A DNA stretch of 45,235 nt from ZC4RG29 sp964521255 (GCA_964521255.1 CAZFRM010000029.1:1-45235); one strand, 5' to 3'; positions 7,254 to 15,443 are shown, numbered from the stretch's first letter. The notes: a model not told the origin generated them from the letters alone. Numbers and translations: made by a program.

Positions 7254-8235
7254 GAGCACATTTTCCCGCATACTGGAAGCCCTGACAACAAAGGGAGAAC
7301 TTACTGTTGCCGAATTAGCGGATAGTTTAGGTCTGTCGCGGCAAATGATTCACCGTGCCCTTAATTCATTGCAGGCCGACGGAAAGATTGAAAAGCTGGG
7401 CCGTGCACCGAAAACTTTTTACAAAATCCGGGAGAAGGTTCCCTCAACCGAGCATACTGAAGCGAAGTTTGACGAGGAAACGCTAAAGTTTCTAAAGGAG
7501 CATTTTTTCCAGGTTACGGAAACCGGGTCGCAACTCGAAGGAATTGATGCCATGAAAATGTGGTGTAAAAGACAAAAGCTCCCACTAGAAAAAACAATCC
7601 AGGAATTTATAAGCACCCGAAAAAAATACCTCGAATATTTTCTCCCTTCAGGAGTCATTGATGGAATGGATAAACTTAGCCACACCAAAGGCTTTCGTCA
7701 AGTCGGACTGGATGCTGTTTATTATCTCGACTTCTATGCCATCGAGCGATTTGGCAAAACCAAATTGGGAGCGCTCATGCATTTTGCCAAGCAGGGTCAA
7801 AACAAACAACTCATGGATCAGATCATCACGCTCATAAAAAACCGTGTGCTGAAATTGATAAAAGATCTTTCTATTAACGCTGTTGCATACATACCCCCTA
7901 CTATAAAAAGAGATATCCAATTCATGAAAGTACTCCAGCAAAAACTTAACATCCCTCTTCCTCATCTTGCCATTGAAAAGGTAAAGGGTGATATCGTGAT
8001 ACCACAAAAGGCATTGAGCAAAATTGAAGACAGAATACGTAACGCTCAATCCAGTCTGGTAATCACCGAAAAAAGAAACTTTAAGCGAGTACTGTTAATC
8101 GATGATGCTATGGGCTCCGGTGCAAGCTTGAATGAAACAGCCGTTAAACTTAAAAACAAAAATATTGCGAAATGGACTGGCGGGCTGGCTATTACCGGAA
8201 GCTTTAAAGGATTTGAAGTGATTCAGGAAGTCTAA
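7252..8235 (+). CDS. Winged-helix DNA-binding protein with phosphoribosyltransferase-like domain
   Basis: The 327 residues divide into an N-terminal winged helix (about 1-65: TFSRILEALTTKGELTVAEL, LGLSRQMIHRALNSLQADGK), a middle helical region, and a C-terminal phosphoribosyltransferase-like fold (about 190-325). The PRPP-loop motif is VLLIDDAMGSGASLNETA. Such PRTase domains in regulators often sense PRPP or nucleotides, as in PurR; the ligand here is unknown. The start is TTG 7252: no in-frame ATG lies upstream, and the next ATG would cut into the recognition helix. The TTG overlaps the palindromic operator. It is convergent with panB. Confidence 0.8.
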   Translation: MSTFSRILEALTTKGELTVAELADSLGLSRQMIHRALNSLQADGKIEKLGRAPKTFYKIREKVPSTEHTEAKFDEETLKFLKEHFFQVTETGSQLEGIDAMKMWCKRQKLPLEKTIQEFISTRKKYLEYFLPSGVIDGMDKLSHTKGFRQVGLDAVYYLDFYAIERFGKTKLGALMHFAKQGQNKQLMDQIITLIKNRVLKLIKDLSINAVAYIPPTIKRDIQFMKVLQQKLNIPLPHLAIEKVKGDIVIPQKALSKIEDRIRNAQSSLVITEKRNFKRVLLIDDAMGSGASLNETAVKLKNKNIAKWTGGLAITGSFKGFEVIQEV

Positions 8236-8272
8236 AATTATTTCGATAAACACAAGTACCTTCCCGCCGCTC

Positions 8273-9094
8273 TCAATACTTCTCTTTTTCATTCGGAAAA
8301 TCCTTTGCTTTCACATCCGTCACGTAATGACTTACTGCTTCGGTTATAATAGAACTGAGATCAGTGTATCTTCTCAGAAACCTGGGTTTAAATTCTTTAG
8401 AAATTCCTAACATGTCCTGCATGACCAATACCTGGCCATCAGCATCGGAGCCGGCACCTATCCCTATCGTTGGAATGCGTAAAGATTCGGAAACTTTTTT
8501 TGCGAGGTTAGCGGGTATCTTTTCAAGAACGATTCCAAAACATCCACATTCCTCAAGCAATTTTGCGTCTTCTAATAATTTTTTCGCCTCCTCTTCTTCT
8601 TTTGCACGAACCGTGTACGTTCCAAATTTGTAAATGGATTGAGGTGTTAAACCCAAGTGACCCATGACAGGAATTCCTGCGCTTAGTATTCTTTGAACGG
8701 ATTCCTTGATTTCACTTCCTCCTTCCAGTTTTACTGCATGAGCACCCGCTTCTTTCATTATTCGGATAGCAGAGCGGAGAGCTTCGCCTGAACTTCCCTG
8801 ATAAGTTCCAAAAGGCAAATCAACAATCACCAAAGCACGATCAACAGCACGTACAACTGACGCTGCATGATAAATCATTTGATCCAGGGTAATGGGTAAA
8901 GTGGTTTCGTAACCGGCCATCACATTGGAGGCAGAGTCTCCTACAAGAATGACATCGATCCCTGCACCATCAATAATTTTTGCCATGCTGTAATCATATG
9001 CTGTAAGCATTGCAATCTTCTCACCACGGTTTTTCATCTCCTGTAGCTGATGAGTGGTGATTTTTTTGATCTCGGATTTTTTATGGACAGACAT
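8273..9094 (-). CDS. panB: 3-methyl-2-oxobutanoate hydroxymethyltransferase
   Basis: PanB makes ketopantoate from 2-ketoisovalerate and methylene-tetrahydrofolate, the first step of pantothenate and CoA synthesis. The 273 residues show MLTAYDYSMAKIID, VGDSASNVMAGYETTLPITLDQM, the VIVDLPFGTYQ strand, VKLEGG and MGHLGLTPQS, and IGIGAGSDADGQVLVMQDMLG. These include the metal-binding aspartates of VGDS and VDLPF and the catalytic-region glutamate. It appears monocistronic and ends 37 bases from the convergent regulator gene. Confidence 0.96.
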   Translation of the reverse strand: MSVHKKSEIKKITTHQLQEMKNRGEKIAMLTAYDYSMAKIIDGAGIDVILVGDSASNVMAGYETTLPITLDQMIYHAASVVRAVDRALVIVDLPFGTYQGSSGEALRSAIRIMKEAGAHAVKLEGGSEIKESVQRILSAGIPVMGHLGLTPQSIYKFGTYTVRAKEEEEAKKLLEDAKLLEECGCFGIVLEKIPANLAKKVSESLRIPTIGIGAGSDADGQVLVMQDMLGISKEFKPRFLRRYTDLSSIITEAVSHYVTDVKAKDFPNEKEKY

Positions 9095-9156
9095 GATGTA
9101 TGATTGTTGCGACGCGCAGCTATGGTATCAACTTAAATATCTTAATTTATTGTTGC

Positions 9157-9301
9157 CCGACTAAAATTTAGTATTCGTTTCAATCCCTTGATTTTCTTGA
9201 TGGTTCTTTATCTGGCCTCACTCCTACCTCTCTCCGAAGGAGAGAGAACTATGGAATCAAGAAAATCAAGGGATTACGTAGGTGTTCGTTTTTTTAGTCG
9301 G
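9157..9301. repeat. 145-bp nested palindromic element
   Basis: Three nested inverted repeats share one centre. The outer arms are CCGACTAAAA (9157-9166) and its complement (9292-9301). The middle arms are 20 bp (9182-9201 and 9256-9275, perfect). The inner hairpin is CTCTCTCC-GAA-GGAGAGAG (9228-9246). The element fits a MITE- or REP-like palindrome. It overlaps the 3' end of the collapsed toxin gene. Confidence 0.65.
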
Positions 9302-9432
9302 ACATTAGTGATCTTAATTAAATTCTGATCAACGTTAGCTAACTCACCTTGCGATAAATTTCCTAATCTGCCAATCACTAATTCCAAGTTTGGAAACGGA
9401 AATGGTATTAATACAATTTCACCTTTATTCAT
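9274..9432 (-). pseudogene. Internally deleted MazF/PemK-like toxin remnant
   Basis: Minus-strand translation from ATG 9432 gives 52 residues. The first 17 (MNKGEIVLIPFPFPNLE) match the start of MazF/PemK toxins. They run directly into ELVIGRLGNLSQGELANVD, which looks like the usual C-terminal helix of the same family. The roughly 60-70 middle residues are missing. The last ten or so residues come from the palindromic element. The ATG overlaps the stop of the antitoxin gene in the usual ATGA way. The product is unlikely to be active. This open frame is short, so family assignment rests on the two end motifs. Confidence 0.6.
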
Positions 9433-9656
9433 TTATATCTTTCCTTCAGGTCTGCTATCGAATAAAGGTCTTCCTCTTCTTCCAGAAAATTAAATGCTTT
9501 TGAGTCCACTGTGAGCTTCTGAATCCCCTCCGTCAGTAATTGATTTTCAATTTTATTTAACAGGAATTCAGCGAAATCTGAAACCTCTTTTAATTTTTGA
9601 TCCGGTAATTTAGCCAGACTATCAATCGTCTTTTTTATTAACGTTTCTCTTGTCAT
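9429..9656 (-). CDS. Antitoxin-like protein of a MazF-type module
   Basis: The 75 residues resemble small DUF2281-type antitoxins: an N-terminal helical segment (LIKKTIDSLAKLPDQKLKEVSDFAEFLL) and an acidic toxin-binding tail (FLEEEEDLYSIADLKERYK). Such tails wrap around the toxin in known modules. The stop codon overlaps the start of the deleted mazF-like gene, so the pair was once a standard operon. It may now be an orphan antitoxin. The reading frame itself is intact. Confidence 0.7.
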   Translation of the reverse strand: MTRETLIKKTIDSLAKLPDQKLKEVSDFAEFLLNKIENQLLTEGIQKLTVDSKAFNFLEEEEDLYSIADLKERYK

Positions 9657-9748
9657 CTGTACGAAAGTTAAAAGTCAAAATTAATGAAATTTCTCTTGCC
9701 GGATTCGAACTGTTATTTGAATGCAGATGTATAGTATTTTTACCGGCT

Positions 9749-10252
9749 TTAAGACAAATACACCCCAGTCTCCTTACCAAGATTTACCAGCACATGATCA
9801 TCGATCGTAGTTGACAACTCGTAACCAGTATAATTTGGATAGATAGGGAACAAGGTATGACTTCTGTTAACCAAAACTGCCGTTTCAATTTTCTTTACTT
9901 CAATATCAAGAAATGGTTTTAATCCATAGGCAAAAGTGCGGCCGGTGTTTAGAACATCATCAACAAGAATGACACATTTCTTCCTGACCTCCTTTACATC
10001 ACAGTCCAGTGTTACATCGCTTTGCTGGGGAGCAAGCTTATCGATACCCACTTTTACCAATTTCACCACAATGGGGGAAATAGACTCAAGCTCTTTCATC
10101 ATCGCTTTTGCCAGCACATAACCCTGCCCATCAATGCCTGCCAGCACCAACTGTTTTTCTTTAAAATTATTTTCATAGATCTCAAACGCCATTCTGCGAA
10201 TCTTTTGCTTCACCTGGCGGCTGTCGAGGATCAGGCTTTTTTCTTCTTCCAT
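9749..10252 (-). CDS. PyrR-like phosphoribosyltransferase
   Basis: The 167 residues form a type I phosphoribosyltransferase. The PRPP loop is CVILVDDVLNTGRTFAYGL, and the LVLAGIDGQGYVLAKAM region is the PPi loop. The late VNRSHTLFPIYPNYTGYELSTTIDDHVLVNL is similar to the C-terminus of PyrR (a uracil phosphoribosyltransferase and pyrimidine attenuator protein). No pyrimidine genes lie nearby and no attenuator was seen, so a regulatory role is not supported. A plain nucleobase salvage role is as likely. Confidence 0.8.
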   Translation of the reverse strand: MEEEKSLILDSRQVKQKIRRMAFEIYENNFKEKQLVLAGIDGQGYVLAKAMMKELESISPIVVKLVKVGIDKLAPQQSDVTLDCDVKEVRKKCVILVDDVLNTGRTFAYGLKPFLDIEVKKIETAVLVNRSHTLFPIYPNYTGYELSTTIDDHVLVNLGKETGVYLS

Positions 10253-10425
10253 AGCATGTGCTTATGTATTGCAGGTGTTTAAGATTTGAAATTCAAAACA
10301 CAACCTTAATGGTCAATTATTTTTCATTGCCGCAAAGGCACCAGGACACTAAGGACATTCAACATTCATTTTCTCAAATTCTTACTTCGTAAATCGTCCC
10401 TCGTACTTTTCATTCGCTTCATTTT

Positions 10426-10902
10426 CTAGTTCGGTATCGGCAATGTTCTGCTGTCTTTAAAAGTAGAAAGTATCACCATCGTCTGGAGGCTGTCAACAAC
10501 ATCTATGTTTGAAACTTCCTCAAGCATGAGCTGTTGATACGAAGCGATATCCGATGAAACAATCTTCAAAATGAAATCTCCCGCACCCGTGATGTGATGA
10601 CACTCGATCACTTCCTCAATCTGGTTTATGGAAGTGATGAACTTCTCAATGTTCTCTTTGTTGTGACCCTTAAGGGATACCATCACAAAAGTGCTTACCC
10701 CGAGGTTTACACTGGAAGGATCAATGACAGCATGGTAGCTTTTTATAACCCCGGAAATCTCAAGTTTATTAACCCTCTCCAATGTTGGAGCGGGAGATAA
10801 CCCGATTTCCTTGGCAAGTTGAGCGTTAGTAATGTTTGAATTATTCTGAAGGATTTCCAGGATCTTCCTATCCGTGGCATCGAGTTTAATACGGTTTTTC
10901 AT
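10426..10902 (-). CDS. Lrp/AsnC-family transcriptional regulator
   Basis: The 158 residues have the two Lrp domains. The N-terminal helix-turn-helix is LDATDRKILEILQNNSNITNAQLAKEIGLSPAPTLERVNKLE (about 7-48). The C-terminal ligand-binding RAM domain includes VSTFVMVSLKGH, VIECHHITGAGDFILKI and VDSLQTMVILSTFKDSRTLPI. These proteins bind DNA as dimers or octamers and usually sense amino acids; the ligand here is unknown. An upstream palindrome at 10924-10938 could be its own operator. Neighbours give no target. Confidence 0.9.
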   Translation of the reverse strand: MKNRIKLDATDRKILEILQNNSNITNAQLAKEIGLSPAPTLERVNKLEISGVIKSYHAVIDPSSVNLGVSTFVMVSLKGHNKENIEKFITSINQIEEVIECHHITGAGDFILKIVSSDIASYQQLMLEEVSNIDVVDSLQTMVILSTFKDSRTLPIPN

Positions 10903-10923
10903 AAGTGACAGAGCGAGCTTTTT

Positions 10924-10938
10924 CCAAATAATATTTGG
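10924..10938. promoter_or_regulatory. Palindrome upstream of the Lrp-type gene
   Basis: CCAAATA-A-TATTTGG is a perfect 7-bp inverted repeat with one central base, 22 bases before the Lrp start. Lrp/AsnC proteins bind 15-bp palindromes of this general form, so it may be an autoregulatory site. Confidence 0.5.
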
Positions 10939-11077
10939 TTAAAAATAAAGGAAAATACTAAGCTTTGAGGGACCATTCAGAAATTAATATTCCAGCCCTA
11001 TATAATTTGTCTGAAACTGTCATGTAGGTCTGCACAGTTTTGTTGAGTATCCAGGGGATGAGTCCTGGTTTGTTTCC

Positions 11078-11650
11078 TTAGAACTGAACATCAAAATAAA
11101 TCTCCTTCAACGGTACTTCAATGGAAAGGCTTTCTAATAAAACAACATCATTCATATTGATTGTCTCTGATAATAGCCAGTTATTATTAGGTTGCCTGAC
11201 AAACTTTTGAAGCCTGTATTCCAGTGAAGACACTACCCAATATTCTTTCAGTGATTCGACAGACCGGTATAAGGTAAACTTTCCGCCAGTATCGTAGTCG
11301 GCAGTGGTACGCGAAAGAACTTCGCAGATAAAAACAGGGTTAAGCAAAGTATCAAATTCATTGTCGAGAAATTCTTCTTTGCCACACACCACACTGATAT
11401 CAGGATAGGTATATAATGAATTAAGCGGAACATGAATGCGCATATCAGAACCATAGGGATGACAGCCCTTTCCCTTTAGTTTCTGATGGAGGAAAGCATA
11501 AAAATTACCACTGATTAGATTATGTTGTCTCGTTGCTCCAGACATGGCAAAGATTTCCCCTTTGAAGAACTCACTCTTGTACGCGGCCTTTCGTTCCAAT
11601 ACAAGGTATTCTTCAGGAGTGTATTTTCTTTTTTGATCAGTTACAGCCAT
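11078..11650 (-). CDS. Uma2-family (DUF820) putative nuclease
   Basis: The 190 residues match the Uma2/DUF820 family, which has a PD-(D/E)XK nuclease fold. Visible landmarks are YTPEEYLVLERKAAYKSEFFKGEIFAMSGAT, HPYGSDMRIHVPLNSLYTYPDISVVCG (acidic position) and NPVFICEVLSRTTADYDTGGKFTLYRSVESLKEYWVV, where E-V replaces the usual E-x-K. The biological role of this abundant family is unknown. The gene appears alone and is followed by long intergenic sequence. Confidence 0.85.
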   Translation of the reverse strand: MAVTDQKRKYTPEEYLVLERKAAYKSEFFKGEIFAMSGATRQHNLISGNFYAFLHQKLKGKGCHPYGSDMRIHVPLNSLYTYPDISVVCGKEEFLDNEFDTLLNPVFICEVLSRTTADYDTGGKFTLYRSVESLKEYWVVSSLEYRLQKFVRQPNNNWLLSETINMNDVVLLESLSIEVPLKEIYFDVQF

Positions 11651-11707
11651 TGTGAGTATAAAGATAGCGAATAACTAAGATTTAGATAAAGCGAGGTGCT
11701 TAACTAC

Positions 11708-11891
11708 CGTCATTGCGAGGAGAGAAGCGACGAAGCAATCCCATCTTCGAAGCCATTCACGTAATGCGATAAGTACGCTTCGCATGAAAGGAATTCCTTC
11801 GCAAAAGATCATCTCAAATTACACGCAGGTTCCTTCGAACGTGGGATTGCTTCGCTCCACCTCACATGCCCTCGCTTCCGCTACCAATGAC
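11708..11891. repeat. Palindromic repeat, CGTCATTGCGAGG family (copy 1)
   Basis: The element begins CGTCATTGCGAGGA and GACGAAGCAATCCC. It ends with GGGATTGCTTCGC and a degenerate complement of its start (CAATGAC), so it is a long imperfect inverted repeat. Three more copies are at 14748-15443. It fills most of the gene-free stretch between the Uma2 and ATPase genes. Confidence 0.8.
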
Positions 11892-12013
11892 AAGAAATTT
11901 AATTGTTTGAAGTGTATCGTTTTCCACCCCCTCCCCCCGCCAGCGGGGGACAAGTCTGCGAATGAGTGTATGTCTTGTCATCTCAACTTTTTGTGCCGAA
12001 GGTTTTGAAACTA
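11880..12013. repeat. Dispersed repeat shared with the block at 43.2-43.5 kb
   Basis: The sequence from GCTACCAATGACAAG to GGTTTTGAAACT recurs almost identically at 43251-43511, where it is split by a 121-bp insertion. The middle holds the C/G-rich stem CCCCCGCCAGCGGGGG. The copy here is the uninterrupted form. Confidence 0.8.
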
Positions 12014-12066
12014 AGTGGGAGTGCTTCGCTCCACTCACATGCCTTCGTTTCCCTTACCAATGAAAG

Positions 12067-13521
12067 CTATTTTATTTTCTTTTGAATTAATGTATTCACT
12101 CCAACCGTATAAGCATATAGCGCTGCCGGTACAAACTGTAGTTTTATTCCATCATGCTCTACGACTGCAAATGTATCAATTGTAGTTACCAGTGCACCGG
12201 TGAGCTTATTCAGCTTGCAGAAGATCAATAAAGAGTTCAGCTTTTGCGGATGTGCTATATAATAGTTGCTCCATTTTATTTCGAGCGCCCACTTCGGTTT
12301 TAATGACTTGTCGTCAAGACCCACCATATCTACTTCACCCTGAAAGCGGCCCTTTGTCCACCGGGCATAGTGTGGTATCATCCACTCCCGGTGCAGCCAT
12401 TGTGAAAAAATAGCTGTCTCCGTCATTTTACCCATAGCGTCATCGGTAGGTTCAAGTGGCGCAAACAATGCGCTCCGCAGCGATGGATTTGTAAGGTATA
12501 TTTTAAAATAATCGGCCCGTTTAAATTTCTGTGCGCTGTCATCCACCCGGTGAACGATCCTGATCAGGAAAGCTGCTTCCAGGTAGGTGAGATAATTGTG
12601 CAGCGTTTTTTTATGAATGCCCGAAGTGTTCGACAATGACTGGTAAGAAACTTCTGCCCCACTGTTATAGGCCAGCGTAGCAAAGAGCTTGTTAAGTTCC
12701 TGCACATTTTCAATGCCATACAGGGAAGGTAAATCGCGGAGCAAAACCTTATCAATAATATCGCTGCGAATATAACGGCCCGGGTTTGCCTGTATTGACG
12801 AAGAAAATATCACTTCCGGATAACCGCCAAAATTGATATACTCGATGAACTGCCTGTTCAGGTCTTTAATGTGGGGTGTATTAAAGAAACGCTGAAAGTT
12901 TCCTGCCCACTCAATTTTATCTTCCGTAACCAGGTGCTGCATACCTTTCAGGTGAACATATTCGTGAAAGGTCAAAGGCGGAAGCATGAAGTCGGTAAAC
13001 CGTCCCGCACCACTCTCGCGGCTTTTAAGCCGGAGCGCAGCAGCAGCGGAACCTGAAACAGTAAAACGCGAATGCCTGTAGCTGTCAACCAATACTTTCA
13101 GGTGAACTTCCCAATCAGGCAGGTATTGTATCTCATCAAAAAACACAAACCACCCGTTATGGGTATGGTCGGCTACAGCTTTGCGTGCCAGAGCAAACAA
13201 TTGGTCTAACCCGGTATTGAGAAAGATCGGATTTTCAATGTTGATCAATACGATTTTACGAGGTGACACACCATCCTGGATCAGCTTGCTGATGGTATGG
13301 TTCATCATTACCGTTTTCCCCACCCTGCGTGGCCCCATGAGCACTGTCGAGCGATGCACTGATTTATCAGCTACAACATTGTAGAACAGGTCAAAATACA
13401 ATCGCCTGGGCATCCGGTCATAGTCACTATCGATTTTTCCCGATGTCCACCAGGGATTTTCAAATTCAAGCCTCTGCAAAATTAAATCCTCAGAAACCGG
13501 TTTTAGTCCAAATTCTGACAT
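12067..13521 (-). CDS. AAA ATPase with DUF4143 domain (ATPase A)
   Basis: The 484 residues are longer than the other five family members here because of a 60-residue N-terminal lead. Walker A is GPRRVGKT (63-70) and Walker B is WFVFFDEIQ (124-132), followed by TVSGSAAAALR. A winged-helix-like part (SYQSLSNTSGIHKKTLHNYLTYLEAAFLI) precedes the DUF4143 end, which has GEVDMVG and WALEIKWSNY, a D...E-x-K nuclease-like motif. AAA_14-DUF4143 proteins have no established function. It is preceded by a promoter nested in an inverted repeat and lies next to HigBA. Confidence 0.88.
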   Translation of the reverse strand: MSEFGLKPVSEDLILQRLEFENPWWTSGKIDSDYDRMPRRLYFDLFYNVVADKSVHRSTVLMGPRRVGKTVMMNHTISKLIQDGVSPRKIVLINIENPIFLNTGLDQLFALARKAVADHTHNGWFVFFDEIQYLPDWEVHLKVLVDSYRHSRFTVSGSAAAALRLKSRESGAGRFTDFMLPPLTFHEYVHLKGMQHLVTEDKIEWAGNFQRFFNTPHIKDLNRQFIEYINFGGYPEVIFSSSIQANPGRYIRSDIIDKVLLRDLPSLYGIENVQELNKLFATLAYNSGAEVSYQSLSNTSGIHKKTLHNYLTYLEAAFLIRIVHRVDDSAQKFKRADYFKIYLTNPSLRSALFAPLEPTDDAMGKMTETAIFSQWLHREWMIPHYARWTKGRFQGEVDMVGLDDKSLKPKWALEIKWSNYYIAHPQKLNSLLIFCKLNKLTGALVTTIDTFAVVEHDGIKLQFVPAALYAYTVGVNTLIQKKIK

Positions 13522-13530
13522 TTATGTAAA

Positions 13531-13572
13531 AATTAACGTATCAAAAGTAGTTAATTATCACATTTTAGGCAA
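13531..13572 (-). promoter_or_regulatory. Promoter nested in an inverted repeat, ATPase A
   Basis: AATTAAC (13531-13537) and GTTAATT (13550-13556) flank a 12-base spacer that contains, on the minus strand, TACTTTTG (13549-13542), an exact -7 box. ATTG at about -33 lies 20 bases further up. A protein bound to both arms would cover the promoter. Confidence 0.55.
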
Positions 13573-13658
13573 TAATTAGATAACAAATACAATAATTGGA
13601 ATTAGTATTTACAAGGTGGTGAGGAAGATGAAAAGTATATTCCTGTTTGGCAGTGGCA

Positions 13659-13949
13659 TCAAGTCATTTCCAAAGGTTCAATCCTGTCATATTCCGACTG
13701 GTGTACCCGTTCTTCTTCCAAATCAAAACGGTTCTGAATATTAAGCCAAAATTCTGCTGATACATTGAAAAATTTACCCAACCGCAAGGCGGTATCGGCA
13801 GATATATTCCTTGTGCCACGGAGCAACTGGCTAATCCTTGTCTGGTCTACATGGATGGCCTTGGCCAGGGCATAGGCTGTAACGTTCATTGGCTCCATGA
13901 AATCGAGCTTCAAAATTTCTCCCGGGTGTACATTTTTTAATTTTTTCAT
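13659..13949 (-). CDS. higA: HigA-type antitoxin
   Basis: The 96 residues are a HigA antitoxin: HPGEILKLDFMEPMNVTAYALAKAIHVDQTRISQLLRGTRNISADTALRLGKFFNVSAEFWLNIQNRFDLE is the typical helix-turn-helix with the following conserved helix. It binds its own promoter and neutralises HigB in characterised systems. The gene follows higB with 14 bases between them, the usual higBA order (toxin first). Confidence 0.93.
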   Translation of the reverse strand: MKKLKNVHPGEILKLDFMEPMNVTAYALAKAIHVDQTRISQLLRGTRNISADTALRLGKFFNVSAEFWLNIQNRFDLEEERVHQSEYDRIEPLEMT

Positions 13950-13963
13950 AGCGCTTACCTCAT

Positions 13964-14245
13964 TTAATGATAATCAACTATTTCAACTGCATTCGCATTG
14001 CCGTTTGACCATTTGAAAATAATCCGCCATTGATCATTTATCCTGATGCTGTAAAATCCATTCAGAGAGCCAGAAAGTTTTTCAAGCCTGTTCCCCGGCG
14101 GAACGCGGAGATCATTGATTGTAACCGCAGAATGAATATGGACCAATTTCCTCCTCGCTGTTTGCTGAATAGATGGTGGAAATTTTTTAGATATATAGCC
14201 ATCCCAAATCCGTTCCGTTTCTTTGTCCCCAAATGAATCAATCAC
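13964..14245 (-). CDS. higB: HigB-type (RelE superfamily) toxin
   Basis: The 93 residues match HigB: IDSFGDKETERIWDGYISKKFPPSIQQTARRKLVHIHSAVTINDLRVPPGNRLEKLSGSLNGFYSIRINDQWRIIFKW. HigB toxins cut mRNA in the ribosome. The start is GTG 14245, because the family N-terminus (I-x-S-F-x-D-K-E-T) begins right there and no ATG fits. It is complete and upstream of higA in the same operon. Confidence 0.92.
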   Translation of the reverse strand: MIDSFGDKETERIWDGYISKKFPPSIQQTARRKLVHIHSAVTINDLRVPPGNRLEKLSGSLNGFYSIRINDQWRIIFKWSNGNANAVEIVDYH

Positions 14246-14348
14246 AAATATTGATTTTGCTAAAATACTAATGCAATGTAATACTATTGTACTACGTTAG
14301 CAACCACTAATCATTTATTAGTCATGGTAATGTGCAGACTCCTCATCC

Positions 14349-14648
14349 TCACCATTTACTAACTTCTTCGAATAAATCTTTCCACTCGGGATTCATTCTA
14401 TTTATTAATTTTTCCTTATTAGCCCGGGAACCTCCTTTGATCTGTTTCTCCCGATCAATTGCTTCTTCAATAGATCGGAAAGGTTCATAGTAAACTAACT
14501 TTATAAGATTGTAGCGAAAAGTAAAACTTTTGAGATATCGTCCGCTCTTATGATCCATAACCCTGCTATATAAATCCGCTGTTACACCAGTGTATAATGT
14601 GGTGTTATGAATGTTTGTCATAATATATACACATCCTCCTCTTGTCAT
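14349..14648 (-). CDS. GIY-YIG domain protein
   Basis: The 99 residues form a single small GIY-YIG domain. The two motif strands are GCVYIMTN and LYTGVTADLYSRVMDHK, and YYEPFRSIEEAIDREKQIKGGSRANKEKLI is the usual helical part with the metal-binding glutamate. These UvrC N-terminal-like single-domain proteins are common in Bacteroidota; whether they are nucleases, and their targets, are unknown. Its upstream flank is the palindromic repeat array. Confidence 0.9.
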   Translation of the reverse strand: MTRGGCVYIMTNIHNTTLYTGVTADLYSRVMDHKSGRYLKSFTFRYNLIKLVYYEPFRSIEEAIDREKQIKGGSRANKEKLINRMNPEWKDLFEEVSKW

Positions 14649-14689
14649 TTTGAAAAATAATAAAACTCCGCAGAATTCTATATAACTAC

Positions 14690-14949
14690 CGTCATTGCGA
14701 GTTTCAAAACCTTCGGCTCAAAAAGTGTGATGACATCCATTGCCCACCGTCATTGCGAGGAGGAACGACGAAGCAATCCCCAATTCGGAGGTGTACACGT
14801 GAAGTAACAGTGCTCGGTGGATGAAAGAAAATCCTTCGAAATGGTTTACTTTAAATGACAAGTGCATTCCTTCGAATATGGGATTGCTTCGCACCAACTC
14901 ACATGCCCTCGCTTCCGCTCCCGCCAGTGGTCGGGCAGGCGCAATGACG
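14690..14949. repeat. Palindromic repeat (copy 2) with prefix
   Basis: A 58-base prefix (14690-14747: CGTCATTGCGAGTTTCAAAA...) leads into a 202-bp unit (14748-14949) with ends CGTCATTGCGAGG and GCGCAATGACG. The unit is an imperfect inverted repeat. It is nearly identical to copy 4, which has the same prefix 493 bases away. Confidence 0.8.
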
Positions 14950-14976
14950 GATGGCGATGTAACACTCCTCACCTAA

Positions 14977-15158
14977 CGTCATTGCGAGGAGAGGAACGAC
15001 GAAGCAATCCCCAATTCGGAGGTGTGTGCGTAAAGTAACATCACGCAGTGGATGAAAGAAAATCCTTCGAAGGGTTTACGTCAAGTGAAAAGTGCATTCC
15101 TTCGAACGTAGGATTGCTTCGCGCTAACTCACATCCTACGCTTCCGCTCGCAATGACG
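14977..15158. repeat. Palindromic repeat (copy 3)
   Basis: This 182-bp unit has the same ends and inner blocks as copies 2 and 4 but lacks the prefix and the inner CCCGCCAGTGGTCGGGCAGG block. Confidence 0.8.
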
Positions 15159-15182
15159 GTAATGTGAAGCTTCCTCGCCCAA

Positions 15183-15443
15183 CGTCATTACGAGTTTCAA
15201 AACCTTCGGCTCAAAAAGTGAGATGACATCCATTGCCCAACGTCATTGCGAGGAGGTACGACGAAGCAATCCCCAATTCGGAGGTGTACGTGTGAAGTAA
15301 CAGCGCTCGGTGGATGAAAGAAAATCCTTCGAAGTGGTTTACCTTAATTGACAAGTGCATTCCTTCGAATGTGGGATTGCTTCGCGCTACCTCACATGCC
15401 CTACGCTTCCACTCCCGCCAGTGGTCGGGCAGGCGCAATGACG
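15183..15443. repeat. Palindromic repeat (copy 4) with prefix
   Basis: The prefix (15183-15240) and unit (15241-15443) repeat copy 2 closely. Together copies 2-4 fill the 840 bases between the GIY-YIG gene and the large secreted protein. No other gene is visible here. Confidence 0.8.

Noticed and set aside
9749..10902. Pyrimidine attenuator for the PyrR-like gene
   Set aside because: No attenuator hairpin or pyrimidine gene was found nearby.
14690..15443. CRISPR-like array
   Set aside because: The units are 180-200 bp, internally palindromic and adjacent, without short repeats and unique spacers; no cas genes are present.
11708..15443. Insertion sequence
   Set aside because: No transposase frame is present; the repeats are non-coding.
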